Of a stretch of 64,000 nt of DNA, positions 31,622-44,634 are shown piece after piece; the stretch's first letter is position 1; the number at the start of each line of letters is the position of its first letter. The position numbers and the translations under genes were made by a program. Source of the DNA: Steromphala cineraria (Eukaryota; Mollusca; Gastropoda; Trochida; Trochidae); assembly GCA_916613615.1 (NCBI GenBank), contig OU744721.1, positions 57,275,247-57,339,246 of the forward strand, read 5' to 3'. The notes under the pieces were generated by a model. That model made no database searches, was not told the DNA's origin, and was given only the letters and a program-made list of their open reading frames with translations.

Positions 31622-34305
31622 TGTATGTCCCAGTTGCCAAGGCTATGGAAGTGCTACGTTTCTCATGTTTAATAAAAGTGTCAAATACATGGGGTTGTTT
31701 TTTTCATTTATTCATTCAAGTTTAACAAGAGTTCTTTTAAACGCACCCTTAATCTAAAATAGAAACAAAGTGCACTTTACATGGAATGTGATATGCAAAA
31801 GGAACATTTTAGTAAAATTCAAATAAGATTTCAAGATAATTCTAGCAAAAGTTATTGGTCATCGAAACACTACAAGAAATCTCTGCAAGAAGCTTCGACT
31901 GTAAACTACATACATCTTTGTGTGGTGAACCTCTCATGATTTGACTAGAATTGCTGCATATGTGGGCTACAGTAAAACCTAGGAGTTAGACAGTTATTTC
32001 TAGAAATTCAACAAGAACATAAAACTACAACAATTTTGTTTAGTAATAGAAACGATATGAATTAGTAAAAAAGTCAAAAACAAAAAAGAATTGATTGTTT
32101 ATGAAAAAAAACGATCAAGACACAATATTGTCATTTCTGTGGTATTTTTACACCTGTTTTTTTTTAAGATTAACACTGTCAAAGAAAAAACGTTTGCTTG
32201 AAATTTTATACAAACACGGGCATGTGCATATTTCCTCTGTTGTATCTTTGCCATTTTTTACTTTCATTTTTACATAACATTGTGTATATTCTTTCCAACA
32301 CCAAACAATAATTTGTTTTAATGTTTGATCATCTACTCGTAAATATGTTCAATCTGCTGATGTCACAAACCCTTCAATCAGTCTGGAAAATTGTTTCAAG
32401 CATGTTTCAATAATTGTATCATTATTCAAGTCTATAAGCAAATTGATTCATCCTAAAATTAATAAAAGTGAATATAATTAAATCTAGTAAGATGCAAAAC
32501 GTTTTTGGTGGAAAAAGGACACAGGTTGTGATAATTTATGCAGACGATTAAAGTTTACCTCTCTGTTCAACTGAGTTACAACAGTTATAAAAAACACAGT
32601 GTAAAACTAGTTGAATGATTTTATCTATAAAAAGATAAATTAAAACATAAGAATACGCCTGAAAAAAATGTTCCACCTTGAGGATTATTCATCTACATCC
32701 CTGTAAATTAGATATAAAACACTCAATGATATAAATAATTTTAATGTGAGTAATTTTGTTATACCTTTTTGATATTATGATTGACCTTTATATTCAAGGT
32801 TAACACAATTCATTTCTTATCAGTTTAACTAATGATGATTATAATTTTATTTGTGTTTATGTGAAAGAATTGATTAGCAGAAATATTTTTGGAAAATACT
32901 TAAGAAGAAAACAGTTTTCAATGGTAAACTGAACAATATATTAATCAATCATATATCTGGTATTTAATACAGCATGTACGCATCAGTGATTCATAATCAA
33001 TATTGATTTCTACAGTGATATCTAAATCTATTGAACAATATTTTCGACCTTTTACTAGCCTGGATTTAGATGATTGATATTTGGAAATATATGAGGAAAT
33101 AAGAAGTCAACGACAAGAATAACTGAAGAATAAGCCCATCATTTGTTTTATTTGAGACGTTTGGCACATACAAACAGTTTCCTACTCATTACAAACCTAC
33201 CAAAACATCGCGGTTTTGCTTTTTAGGATTCACTAGACAAGCCCCGCCAATATTTTCTTTTCTTATGCTTTTATGATAAACAGATATGGTAATGTATTTG
33301 AACTAAAAACTATAAGCCAAATTTCAAGGATTCATCAATAAACATTGTTTTACAAGGCTGTTTTTTTTTCATTTTTCATTTGAACTTTCCTTTCTTGTGT
33401 CATTTTCTATATATATATATTAAGTTCCTGCACTTGTCTTTATTCAATAAGAGTCATTCCAATTTGTGATCATTTTACTTCCAGAATGATTTCATATTAA
33501 AATGTAAAACATTGACATTCACAAAAGGTGAAGCGATGTCAAAAGATTGATAACATAAAACAAATTTCAACTCGGCATGCATTAAAAATATCAGAAAAAG
33601 TGTGCATGCTTAGAAATGATTATGAATGTTAATCTATTATGACCATTGGCTATATACAAAATCTATAAATGATGTTGGGCTTAATCTTTTTAAACATGTG
33701 ATGATAATGAAATACATATTTAAAGTTTATAGTTACTTATCTTTAGTGTTGATTTTAATGTATCTGTGTCTAATGATAATGAACATTGTATTGGCAAGTG
33801 GAGGAGAGAGTTTGGTTAAATGCAAGGGAAATATATGGCTTGATATGTTGGCGTCAGATCAAAGAATTGATTATAATGCAACCATGAAGGAGTCTTCTTT
33901 AAGAGTAAGATTGAGATGGATTCAAGTATTACATCTCTTCGTCTGATCAACAGAATAACAGTCTTTGCATAGACGATTTCATGAGGTAAATGAAAGAAAA
34001 CCACTAACTCAAAAGATAACATAATAGTTTTTACAAGATGCTTCGATGAAACTGAAAAATCGTTTTGTTTGTCGTTAATGCCATTTCTCACTTCAAAGCA
34101 TTTACAGTTTTCATTTATGATTGGATGCATTTGATGATGTGCCATGTATAATTGAGTGTGTTCTTCAATATCAAAATGATCATTTATAAATCTTTGTAAT
34201 ATAAAATATTTCAGGTTTAGTTAATTTTACCAATGCAAAAGATGAAAACACCTTCTTGATAAATGTGATGTTTATTATCAATCCTTTAAACATGTTTCAA
34301 TAGCA
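31622..34305. other. Convergent spacer A4/B4
   Basis: The standard convergent spacer of the array, about 2.7 kb. It has poly(A) signals for A4 (31671-31676) and B4 (minus strand, 34271-34276). The spacer open frame (33626-33946, +) is present here too, but I do not regard it as a gene. Confidence 0.55.
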
Positions 34306-35551
34306 CTAAGTTATCAGTATTACAAATGTTTTCTTTTGTAAGCGACATCCACATTCTGTAGCAATCATGTCCACATGATGACGCACAACAACCTCGTCAT
34401 ACTCAATGTACATCACACTCAGAGGTTCCAGTTTAGTGGGCACACAACAAGGAGCTGGGATCAACTTGGACTGCTTGCTTCTCATCAAGGACTGCAACAT
34501 GGCGTGGTTTGTAGGTTTGTGTCTGATGTCAAAAGGTGAGGAACATCTGCCCTGACAGAACTTGGCATTGAATCGAGTTGGGTGGATGATCCAATCTCCC
34601 CGTCCAATGGTGTTGAAGTTCACTTCAAAGTCATAAAGTTGACAAGACCTTCTTTTGCCTGCTTTTCTGACTCGTTTGTTTTTGTGCTGGCGTCGGATCT
34701 TCCGAACTGATCTTTTGCCTCGTGATTTGATTTCATCAGAAGAGTATCTGTGCTGTACTTTTAGAAGGTTCTTTATGAAATAGTGATTCTCTGTATATAA
34801 ATTAAGCATATAAGTCAACCCTCTTCTGTAATTTTCATTCACCTCAGGAAATGTTATCTTGATCGTCAAGTTACCATGGAAACGATTGACTAAGGGAGAC
34901 AAAACACGACTTATGTCAAAAACAAAATATCCTTTTTTCCTTTCAGACACTCTTCTTGTTGTGACTTGTTTCAGGGTACGACTTCCTTTCATAATTGAAA
35001 TAGTCATCATGATGTTCTTTTTCATGGTTGCGTGGTCTTGTTTTCCTTTTAACCTTATGTCTGCAATTCTGACATGTTCCTCTGTAGAAATAACTGGGAC
35101 ATCAAAATGAAGATGTGGAGATTCTTCACTCAAATCCTGGAATTCTGAAAGAAGAAAATGGCATATGTTGATATGTCTGTGCTAATTCTTTGGGGTTTGT
35201 TTTTAAAATAAGTTTACATTTCAGGAATTAGCAATTTAGTGTTACATTAAATTCAGAAAATATTATAAATTTACCTTTAGGTGTAAAAGTCCTGATTGTA
35301 TCAGAGAGTGAAAGATCAATAAGATTCAGATTCCCTCTTCTTGCGGCGAGGACCAGAGAAGACCCAGTCTGTAATTCTCTGTACAGATCCATCTTGAAGG
35401 AGGTTGAAGGTTTCTGTAAAGTGTTGTCTTTGATATTTTGCTGCAATATATTGACTCCTTCTTGTTTCAGTTTTGAAAGTAACAGTTGTTCTTGACTTTG
35501 TGAAACGAAAGCAAGCACCAAAGCAGTAAAAAGTAGGACTGAAGGTTTCAT
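34306..35551 (-). CDS. nodal: Nodal-like TGF-beta ligand, type B copy B4 (stop lost, C-terminal extension)
   Basis: Exon 1 is 35551-35275 (92 codons plus one base, one Gln more than B1) and exon 2 is 35144-34306. Signal peptide, HGNLT, RGKR and all seven knot cysteines are intact. The usual TGA after CGCR is TTA here, so translation continues for 11 residues (LQKKTFVILIT) to a TAG, giving 371 aa. TGF-beta ligands nearly always end one residue after the last cysteine, so a hydrophobic tail here is unusual and could disturb folding or dimer packing (inference). IGRGDW replaces IGWGDW at the start of the knot, a change in a highly conserved Trp. Together these suggest relaxed constraint, though the frame is otherwise sound. 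Confidence 0.85.
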
Positions 35552-35762
35552 ATTGATTTGTTTTAGAAATTGTGATGTTTCTGTGAAGGGGGGGACACTT
35601 GAAGTGATAAAGTTTCGTTTGCTGTGTGATGTTATATACCTATGGTGTTTCTAGAGAAGAGCACACAATAATGGAGTGTTAAAGAGATGAGCAGCACCCT
35701 CGGGGTTCAATCAGATCCAGATAATCCTCATTACTAATAGCATAACGAGATGTTGTCTTAGG
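35552..35762 (-). promoter_or_regulatory. B4 core promoter and conserved upstream box
   Basis: TATATAA (minus strand) is at 35632-35638 and the exact 20-bp box at 35693-35712. The CTAAGACAACATCTCGTTATG stretch lies at about 35741-35762. Confidence 0.65.
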
Positions 35763-38634
35763 AGAGTGGTGAATTTCATAGTAACATCTAGTTGTCTTCA
35801 TAGGATATAGGTTATCACATAATTCGTTTTAGTAATTTTAAAGATCACCATTATTACTTGTTGCCTTCATAGAACTCTTGTGTTGAATAAAAAAGCAATA
35901 TGGTTTACGTGTTTCAACAGAAATTATATCACTAGCAAAATCAGATTCAACCAAGCAGATAATTCCCTTTAAGTGTTGTTTTGTCTCCTACTTATCACCA
36001 GTTCTACGTCAGATAACCAATCATCGAGTTTGTTTAACGGAAAGAGATACTTTGATTCAAAGGAGACTGATGGCTCAGGAGACAGACTAGTCAAGACGAG
36101 GAGACAGACTCGTTAGTCTAAAGAGTTTGAAGTTCTATAAGTTTCTAGTTTTCTTGCTTTCAGATGACTTTGCCTGATGATGAAATTTTCATTTTAAATT
36201 TCTAAAAAGTATGCATCAATTTAAAAGTTAAGTTCTCCAAAAATTAAAAACTAAGGTTAATCATAGGTGAATGGTTTCTTATATTTCTACTGCAAGTTAG
36301 TTAGGAATATTTTAGAAAAAGGGGAAGAAGAAGAAATATGTTTTATAAATGTTTCATATGATATTTCACATCATAATGCGTTATCATAGATGTGATTCAA
36401 TGAATTTCATAGTTACATTGGCTAAACTATGTGGAAAATAATTTTCACATTTCTATCTTGACACACAATGATAAGATTTCATAATTAATAATGATATAAC
36501 TACGTAGATAAGATCATTCACATGAAAAGAATCTTTACACACTTTAATGAGTTGATGAGTGTGTGTTAAGCACTGTCCAGACTAGTGCTGTGTTGGGGAA
36601 GTTCACTGTCTGATGCTGACAATGTTGCAGACAACATATAATTCAGACAGTTATATTATCTTTACTTGACATCTTGATAAACTTGTGATGAGACGTTCTT
36701 GATGTTTGATCTTTTGACACAAACTGTTGTTGTGTTTTCATATTCATACTTGTTGTTTTTTATCTTTATCCCATTCAAATGCTCCATGTATCCACCATTT
36801 TACACATTTAATTGCTTTGTGGTTTTCGTTCATTGTCAATGTTTGATCTTGTGAAATTAACTATTGTTATGTTTCCATGTAAAAACAGTTCATACTGGTT
36901 GTTTTTAAAAATGCATCTGTCAGTTTTTTTCAAACCTAGTAAATGTAACACATTTTAATGTTGATTTTTCAAATTCAAACTATTATATCATTAGAGAGTT
37001 ACAAACATAACTCATACATAATATAGAATAAAAAAATCACATCATTGGAATTATACATCCTAGAGAAGCTACAATTATTAGATGGTAATGTTTTTTCTTA
37101 CATATTTAAATCCTGATTGATTGACTTGAAATGAGGCGTTGTTTAAATATTATCTTGTGACGTCAACAGTTGGAGTGCTTTCTTTGGGGAATATACATGC
37201 CCCAAAATATGTCTAAAACGTTTGGTTACTAACATTGTTGGTACATTTTTAGGTCATTTAAAACATGTTATAAATTGAATATGAACAGTTTTAATCATCC
37301 ATTTGTAATGGTTTCTGTTTTGTTGAAATATTTCCATTTACAACATACAGGTACGCACTACACGTTATTTGAACAGAGTCAGTGAAGCAAATAATCAACT
37401 TGACAATTTGTGTTGTTTTCGTTAACCATGTGTTAGCAAACCAGATCAGCTATCAAGATGTTTACTTAACACAATTGGAGTGCTGTGATTTCTAAACAGA
37501 CAGATGAGTCTGGAGACAGACTCCTTCAAGTGAGGAGACAGACTCGTTGTCATGGGATTGAAGTCAAGTCCGTTTATGTAGCAATGGCTTATCTTTGAAA
37601 TGCTTTTTCACAACTTTACACTCAAGCTTGAAATGCTGAAATAAAACAAACTGGTCAAAGTCAACAGACTGTTTCATTTTGTGCAACAATATGCTTATAC
37701 CTGTAAAAATTATAATTTAGTTCAATAAACCAAAAATGCATGTTATTATTTTTTTATTTTTTTTTCAACATTCAACATAAGTATTAATATTTTTATCAAC
37801 AAAAAGTCGATGTATGTCATAGTAAAGATACCAAAATAGGAGCAAATAGGTCAATGAATATCCAAGAATCATTAAGAATAACTTGACCAACAAAATTAAA
37901 TAGATATGATGTTCCATCTGTCTGTTGTCTAGACTGGAGACATTCAGATGGTGCTGGCTGCCAAAGTCTTGTTCTAGACATTGTGAGTTTACTTTTCTAA
38001 TCGTTGTTGAACTTTAGGATTACTTAACAGGTTGTTGTATTGAACGATTCAAAAGAAATCACTTTATTGTTGATCTTATGACTCCAGTTCTGCTATTCAA
38101 AGATAACGGAAAGTAAATATCGTCTCTTAAACATATGACATAAGAATGTTCTTCAAAGTATGGAAGTTGAAAAAAGTCCAAATTTTCATATGCATATATT
38201 TATTTTAAATATGCTGTTTTATGTTACACAACCAATGAGAAAATACAAGATAGTCTACATTAAAAACTGCATGCTTCTTACAAGTAAATCCTCATTTTAA
38301 CTTCAACCCCTTCAGACTAATAAGTCTGGCTCCCGATTAATCTGTCTGTCGTGAATCAGAGTATGTCCTTCTGTTAAACAAACACGATTATTGGTGATCT
38401 TGTTGTAAACAGGTGATTAGCAGAAAACAAAACAACCTGTCAATGTGATTTTCTGCTTCGTTGACCTTCGGTATTCATGAATTATAGACAAGACTAAAAA
38501 AAATTGAAATCTAAAAACTCACATTTTTTCAAATATTCTAAATGAACATTTACCCCGACATTGAACACTGTTTTTTACAATGTTAGCATGATAGAATGTT
38601 CAATTGATCAAACAGCAAATATATTTAATCATTC
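35763..38634. promoter_or_regulatory. Divergent spacer B4/A5 with CAGAC/GTCTG modules (no insertion)
   Basis: This is the cleanest divergent spacer, free of mobile elements. The B-side module has GAGACAGACT repeats and CAGACTCGTTAGTCTA at 36105-36120. Central repeats lie at about 37498-37550. The exact octamer GTCTAGAC is at 37927-37934. The A-side module is CAGACTAATAAGTCTG at 38313-38328, followed by TCTGTCTGTCG, TTAAACAAAC and TGTAAACAGG (about 38405-38414). It gives the best reference for the unit's regulatory layout. Confidence 0.45.
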
Positions 38635-38824
38635 TCCTAAGACAACAACTCGTTATGATGTTAGTATTGAGGATTAGCAAAATGTGATTGAACCCCGAGG
38701 GTGCTCTAACACTCTAGTATTAAGTGATGTTGCGAAAACACACACCAGTGGTATAAACCTCACACTGCAAGCATCACTTCATCACTTGAACTGTTTCTTC
38801 CAACACTGATTTGGACACTTCAAA
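38635..38824 (+). promoter_or_regulatory. A5 core promoter, altered TATA
   Basis: The TATA box reads TATAAAC (38752-38758), one A fewer than the TATAAAACC of the other A copies. The exact 20-bp box is at 38686-38705. The CTAAGACAACAACTCGTTATG stretch lies at about 38637-38657. Confidence 0.6.
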
Positions 38825-40296
38825 ATGAAGGTTGTTTGTCAAATTGCATTTTTCATCTTTTTTGTATTTCCTTTGGAAGTCAAAGCAAGTAAAATGAACA
38901 TGCTATCTGAAATGCTCAAATCTGTTGATGCCAAAATCCAATTGAATGAAAATAGGCAAGCATTTACCCATTTTGCCCAACAATTTTCAAAGATGAATTT
39001 ACCTCCCCAAGATCTAAATAAAAAGCCATCTATCTCATTCATGCTGGATTTGTACAACAATTTGAAGAGTGGATCATCTCTGGTCCAGGCATCAGGAAGA
39101 GGAAATCTGAACCATGCTGATCTGACTAGATCTGATACAATCAGAAGTTTTACACCAAAAGGTAGGTCTAATTTCAGTTCTCCAGACATCTGACAATATT
39201 AACACAATGATATTTATCCAGCAAAACGTACCCTTAATACATGCAAATGTACTTTTTTGTACATTTTCTTTTGACATTTTATTGTAGACATTATTTTCAA
39301 CGCTTAATCATATGATTTCCAAAATTATCCCCAAAATTAACATTTTGATAGATTTTGCCTTAAATGATGCAAGAAAACCCTTTCTTATGTAAAATGATGT
39401 AATACTTATTTATAATTTTAATATTATATCGTTTAAAACTTCTATGGAGTAAATAATGTTCTTTTTTTTCTACAGAGTTTCCAAAAACAGCCGACAAAAT
39501 CTCCAAAATGCAGTTTCAAATACCACTTTTCCCATCAGAAGAAACTTTGAAAGTTGCTGAACTTCGATTCAAAGACATACATGGACATAAACGTAGGTCA
39601 AGAAAGTCCAAGTTCATCATCACTATGAAGAAAGGCAGCAAAACTCTGATGAAGTTGAAGATAAGGAAGAGGCCACTTGTTCAAGGTGGATATTTCGTTT
39701 TGGACATCACAAAGATTCTTCGCCCATGGATCAACGGTTACCATGGTAATGTGACTGTCAACATCAGACTTCCAAAACGACTTCTCAAAAAGAATCAACA
39801 ATCAACCATGTTACCACTGATGATGGTATTCTATCTAGAAAATAATGACAGTTTGAAAGAATTTATCAAACCTCTAATGAGTGCCCGTCCTCTGATGTCA
39901 CAAACTATGTCGAGGGTAAAGAGATCAACCACTAAGAACATGCCACGTCACCACAAACTCAGAAGTTTGAGGAAAGCTAAGAAAGAACAATGTCAACCTC
40001 ATGACTTTGAGGTTGACTTTAAGACAATAGGATGGGGAGAGTGGATCATCCACCCAACCAACTTCAATGCCAAGATGTGTCATGGAAAGTGCTCTTCAAG
40101 GAATATTGTTCAGAACAAACAATCAAACCATGCTGTGTTACAGTCACTGATGAGGAGTGTAAGAAAAGACCTAGCTCCAGCTCCTTGTTGTGTGCCCACT
40201 AAACTGGAACCTCTGAGTATAATGTACTTTGAGAATGACGAGGTTGTAGTAAGGCACCATGTGGGCATGATTGCTACAGAGTGTGGATGTCGATGA
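38825..40296 (+). CDS. nodal: Nodal-like TGF-beta ligand, type A copy A5 (complete)
   Basis: Exon 1 is 38825-39161 and exon 2 is 39476-40296, giving 385 aa. The intron is 314 bp, about 30 longer than in A3, through extra CCCCAAAATTAACATTTTG sequence shared only with A7, so A5 and A7 are sister copies. Signal peptide, HGNVT, RVKR and all seven cysteines are present. Unusual residues are QPHDFEV for QPYDFEV at the start of the knot and HHVGMIATE for HHVDMIATE near the C-terminus; the Asp is otherwise constant among all A and B copies here. AATAAA is at 40357-40362. The open frame is undamaged. Confidence 0.9.
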
Positions 40297-41103
40297 CGTA
40301 TGTTCCAGTTGCCCAAGCTATGAAAGTGCTACGTTTCTTTTCGAGGACTCATGTTTAATAAAAGTGTCAAATACATGGGGTTGTTCTTTTTCATTTATTC
40401 ATGTAAGTTATTTTAAACACACCCTTAATCTGAAATAGAAACAAAGTGCTCAGTACATGGATTGTGATATGAAAGAGGAATCTTTTATGAAAATTCCAAT
40501 AAGATTTCAAGATAATTCTAGCAAAAGTCATTGGTCTTCAAAACACTACAAGAAATTGCTCCAAGAAGCTTCGATTGTAGAGTACGTACATCTTTGTGTG
40601 GTGGACCTTTAATGATTTGTCTAGACTTGCTGAATATGTGGGCTGCGTGTCAGAAAACATAAAAAAGATTAACGCTGTCAAAGAAAAAAACGTTTGTGGG
40701 AAATTTAATGCAAACATGGGCATGTGTATATTTTATCTGTTGCTTCTATACCATCTTTTACTTCATTTTTACATTTTGAATGGAAAAAGACACAGGTTGT
40801 GATAATTTTTGGAGATTTAAGTTTCAGCTCTGTTCAACTGAGTTACAACAGTTGTAAAAAAATATGTTTAAAACTTGTTGAATGGTTTTATCTATTAAAA
40901 GATGAATTAAAACAAAAGAATACGTCTGAAAAATTTTTCCACCATGCGGATTATCCATCAACAGCATTGTAAATTAGATATAAAACACTCAATGATATCA
41001 AGAATTTTAATGTGAGTACTTTTTTATTCCTTTTTGATATTATGATTGATATCAGAAATATTGAAAATGCTTAAGAAGAAAACAGTTTTCAATGGTAAAC
41101 TGA
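40297..41103. other. Convergent spacer A5/B5, left part
   Basis: A diverged and shortened version of the standard convergent spacer, holding the A5 poly(A) signal (40357-40362). No gene seen. Confidence 0.5.
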
Positions 41104-41116
41104 ACAATATATTAAT

Positions 41117-43615
41117 TTTTATTTTATTTATTTTTTTATTCCCAAGAAGACATATTACATGTACACATCATGTCATGGCTAAATAGAAAATCACACAACA
41201 AGAAATTCACATGCATGAATATGAGACAATTTGCATGTAAGACAAAATGTACAAATTTCAGCAGACAAGGTTGTAAAGGATTGATTTTAGGAGATCAATC
41301 AAAATCACTGTATAAAGCTATGATAATAGGGTGTGGAGGGATGACCAGAATGCAAAAAACTTGGTTTGTTCATTGTTTGAGTAAGCAATATATCTACATG
41401 GTTTGTAGTATCTTCTTATTTCATTTTTAATCTGATTTAAATTTGGCTTAATATCTTCTGCTCATATTGTAGATGGGTTTTTTTTTTACAATCAGGCAGA
41501 TTACATTTAGAGGGTTATTATATTTTCCCTTGAAGCCAAAAAGAATATTTTCCAGTTTTAATTCAATATTTCCCTCACACAAAGTTCCAAACCATGCTAC
41601 TAACTCTCTCCACACTCCATATACAATGTCACATTCAAACAGTAGATGTTGGACAGATTCAGGTGTCTGTTTACAGCATGTACATAGTGGTGAATCAATC
41701 AAAACAATTTTATGTAGATATTTATTAGTTGTTAAAATATTCTGAGTGACTTTGTACTGGAAATATTTCAAATTCACACTTTGTGTACATCTATTGGGCA
41801 TTAAGTTAATATTTTCCCATTCCGTCTGTGGAAGTTCTCGTCCCAATCTGTCTTCCAATTTCAGCTGACCTGATGTTTTAGTAAAGATAAATTTACACAG
41901 TTTTTGATAATAATGTTTACTTTTCTTCCCTCTGCTCAGCATACCTATGTTAAAAGGTAGAATTGGATGTAGTTGTCTGTTTTCCAACATTCCCACAGTA
42001 AGTATTCAGCTACTGCATTCTTTATGCTGAGATATTCAAGGAAATTAATATCGATATTGAAGTTGTCTTTCAGATGTTGTAGGGAGTGTATACTTCCATC
42101 TTCCTTTATAATATGGCAGAGAAATATAATCCCCTTTTCCTCCCATTTCTTGAAATAAACTGGTTTTCTATCTATTAATATATTATAATTGCACCATATG
42201 ACTGGCGAAGAATATCATTTCCTTCTGGAATGTCTTTGTAGTGAATATTTAAGTATTCTGACCATATCTTCAATGTTTCCTTCCAGAATTTATTTGTTAT
42301 TTTTGGTAAAATCTTTTTGGAGATATAATCACCATCAGCTATCCATATCCTGAGTATATTTGCAATGATCTCCATAACATTATTCTTCCAAAGTGTATCG
42401 TCAAAGCATAATCTTCGAATCCATATTACTTTTTGTGCTTTAATAGTGTTTTTTATATTTGGGACATTTATCCCTCAAAATTTTGTAGTTGATATCATAA
42501 TTACTCTTTTAACCTTGCCTTTTTTACCTTGCCAAATAAAGTTAAAACATTTCTTTTGTAATAAGTCAATTGTTTCATCTGGTGGACTTGGGATAGAGGA
42601 GAAAAGATGGTTTAGTTTTGGCAAAAGTAATGATTTCAAAACTATTTCTTCCCATAGGTGTAAGAGATCTTAGGGACCAAATTTTCATACTCTTATCGAT
42701 ATTCTCTAGTTTTTCTGTGTTAATTTAACTCTACCATTGCATCTAAATCAACATCAAAAGTAATGCCCAAAAGTTTGAAGCTTGTTTGTGACCAATCAAG
42801 ATTGTACTCTTTACATAGTTTATGTCTTGATCTCTTTTTTGATCCGATCCAAATCAACCTAGTTTTGTCTGTATTGACCTTTAAGCCCAAAAATCTAGCA
42901 AAGAAATCTAAAGTATTTAGTACTCCATACAAACTTATTTCTGTTCCATCAAGTAGTACTGTTCTGTCATCTGCAAATTGTGCTAGGAGGCTTTCAATGT
43001 TTCCAATTTTACCTTTAATGTTCTGGTTGTTTTTTATCAAAGGGCTAATATTTCGGCACAGAGGGTCTCACTGTCGGCAACCTCTAGAAATTTTGAAGAA
43101 GGAACTCCCAAATCCATTTACCAAAACACTAGATTCTATGTCATTGAATAAAGTTCCATTTTTGAATGCTATGCCCGAAGTTGAAAAATGTTAGGACATT
43201 TATGATAAATTTTCTGTCAACTGAGTCGAAAGCTTTTTCAAAATCTATCAGGAGTAATAAACCCGGAATATGGTAGTCATCTGTATGGTCCATGACATCA
43301 TAAATTAATCAAGTAACCTCTCCAATGTATCTACCTGGAACAAAGCCTTTTTGATCTTCATTTATAATGAGAGGTAATACTGGTTTTATTCTTTTTGCAA
43401 TAACAACTGATGCTAGTTTATATGAAGTATTAAGTAGACTTATAGGGCGCCAGGATTTCAGAAATTGTTTTGGTTTGTTACTTTTAGGTAAGCAGGTTAT
43501 TAGTCCCTGCTTTTGTGTTACCGAAAGGGAACCGTTATCATATGCGTAATTTATGGAATTTATTAAATATTTATTTATATCATTCCAAAAGAATTTCAAA
43601 AAATCAGAAGTGATA
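41117..43615 (-). mobile_element. Decayed LINE copy with 13-bp target-site duplication
   Basis: An insertion of about 2.5 kb between copies of ACAATATATTAAT (41104-41116 and 43616-43628). The 3' end on the minus strand is AATAAAAAAATAAATAAAATAAAAA, a poly(A)-type tail unlike the other LINEs here. Reverse transcriptase pieces appear on the minus strand in several frames: 43599-43309 (SWRPISLLNTSYKL and NEDQKGFVPGRYIGE), 43040-42720 (FADDRTVLL) and 41996-41448 (C-terminal CTCCKQTPESVQHLLFEC). QKGFVPGR and FADD point to the L1/Tx1-like group. Several frameshifts and stops make it inactive. Confidence 0.85.
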
Positions 43616-43628
43616 ACAATATATTAAT

Positions 43629-44634
43629 CAATTAACATGATCCTTGCGGGTTTTTCATACAGCATGTACGCATCAGTGATTCGTAATCAAAATTGATTTC
43701 TACAATGACATCTAAATCTATTGAACAATATGTTCGACCTTTTACTAGCCTGGATTTAGATGATTGATATTTGGAAATAAATTAGAAAATAAGAAGTCAA
43801 CGACAACACAAGCTGAAGGTTAAGCCCATCCAAGTTTTGGTAGATATAAACAATTTTCTTGTGTTTAAGAACCTACCAAAACATCGAGGTTTCACATTTT
43901 AGGGTTCCCTAGGCCTCGACAGGACCCAGCCAAAAAATTTCTAATGATTTTTTGAAAAAAAGATTTATATCTAAACTTAGTTTATTTATTGGAAATTTCC
44001 CCAATGGCGTCATTTTCTAAATGGTTATGAATTTTAATCTTTTATGACCATTGACAATTGTAGAAATAAAAAAATCTATAAATGCTTTTGCGCCTAATTT
44101 TTTAAAACTTATGAACATAATAAAATACATATTTTAAGTTTCATAGTTACTTTTCTTGAGTGTTGATTTTAACATATGATAATGCCCATTGTACTGGCAA
44201 GTGGAGGGGGGAATTTGGGAAAATGCAAGGGAAATATTGCTTGATATGATTTAATTATCATGAGTAAATGTAAGAAAACCACTTCCTTTAAAGACACAAT
44301 AGTTTTTACAGGATGCTTCGCTGAAACCGATTTTTTTATTGTATTTAATGCCATTTCTCCCATCCAAGCATTTTATATGATACATTCTTTGTTCACATAA
44401 TCCTGAGTTTTCATTTATAATTTGATGATGTGCCATGTGTAATTAAGTGTGTTGTTCAATTTCAAAATGATCAAATTTCAATCTTTAGGAATATAAAGAT
44501 AATTCAGGTAAGGTTAATTTAGCCAAGGCAAAAGATGAGAAAACACCTTCTTAATAGATATGATGTTTATTTACAATCTTTAAAACATGTTTCAATAGCA
44601 CTAAGTTATCAGCATCAGCAAATGTCTTCTTTTG
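43629..44634. other. Convergent spacer A5/B5, right part
   Basis: The most diverged copy of the spacer. The open frame kept in other units is broken here by many indels. The B5 poly(A) signal (minus-strand AATAAA) is at 44566-44571. No gene seen. Confidence 0.5.
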
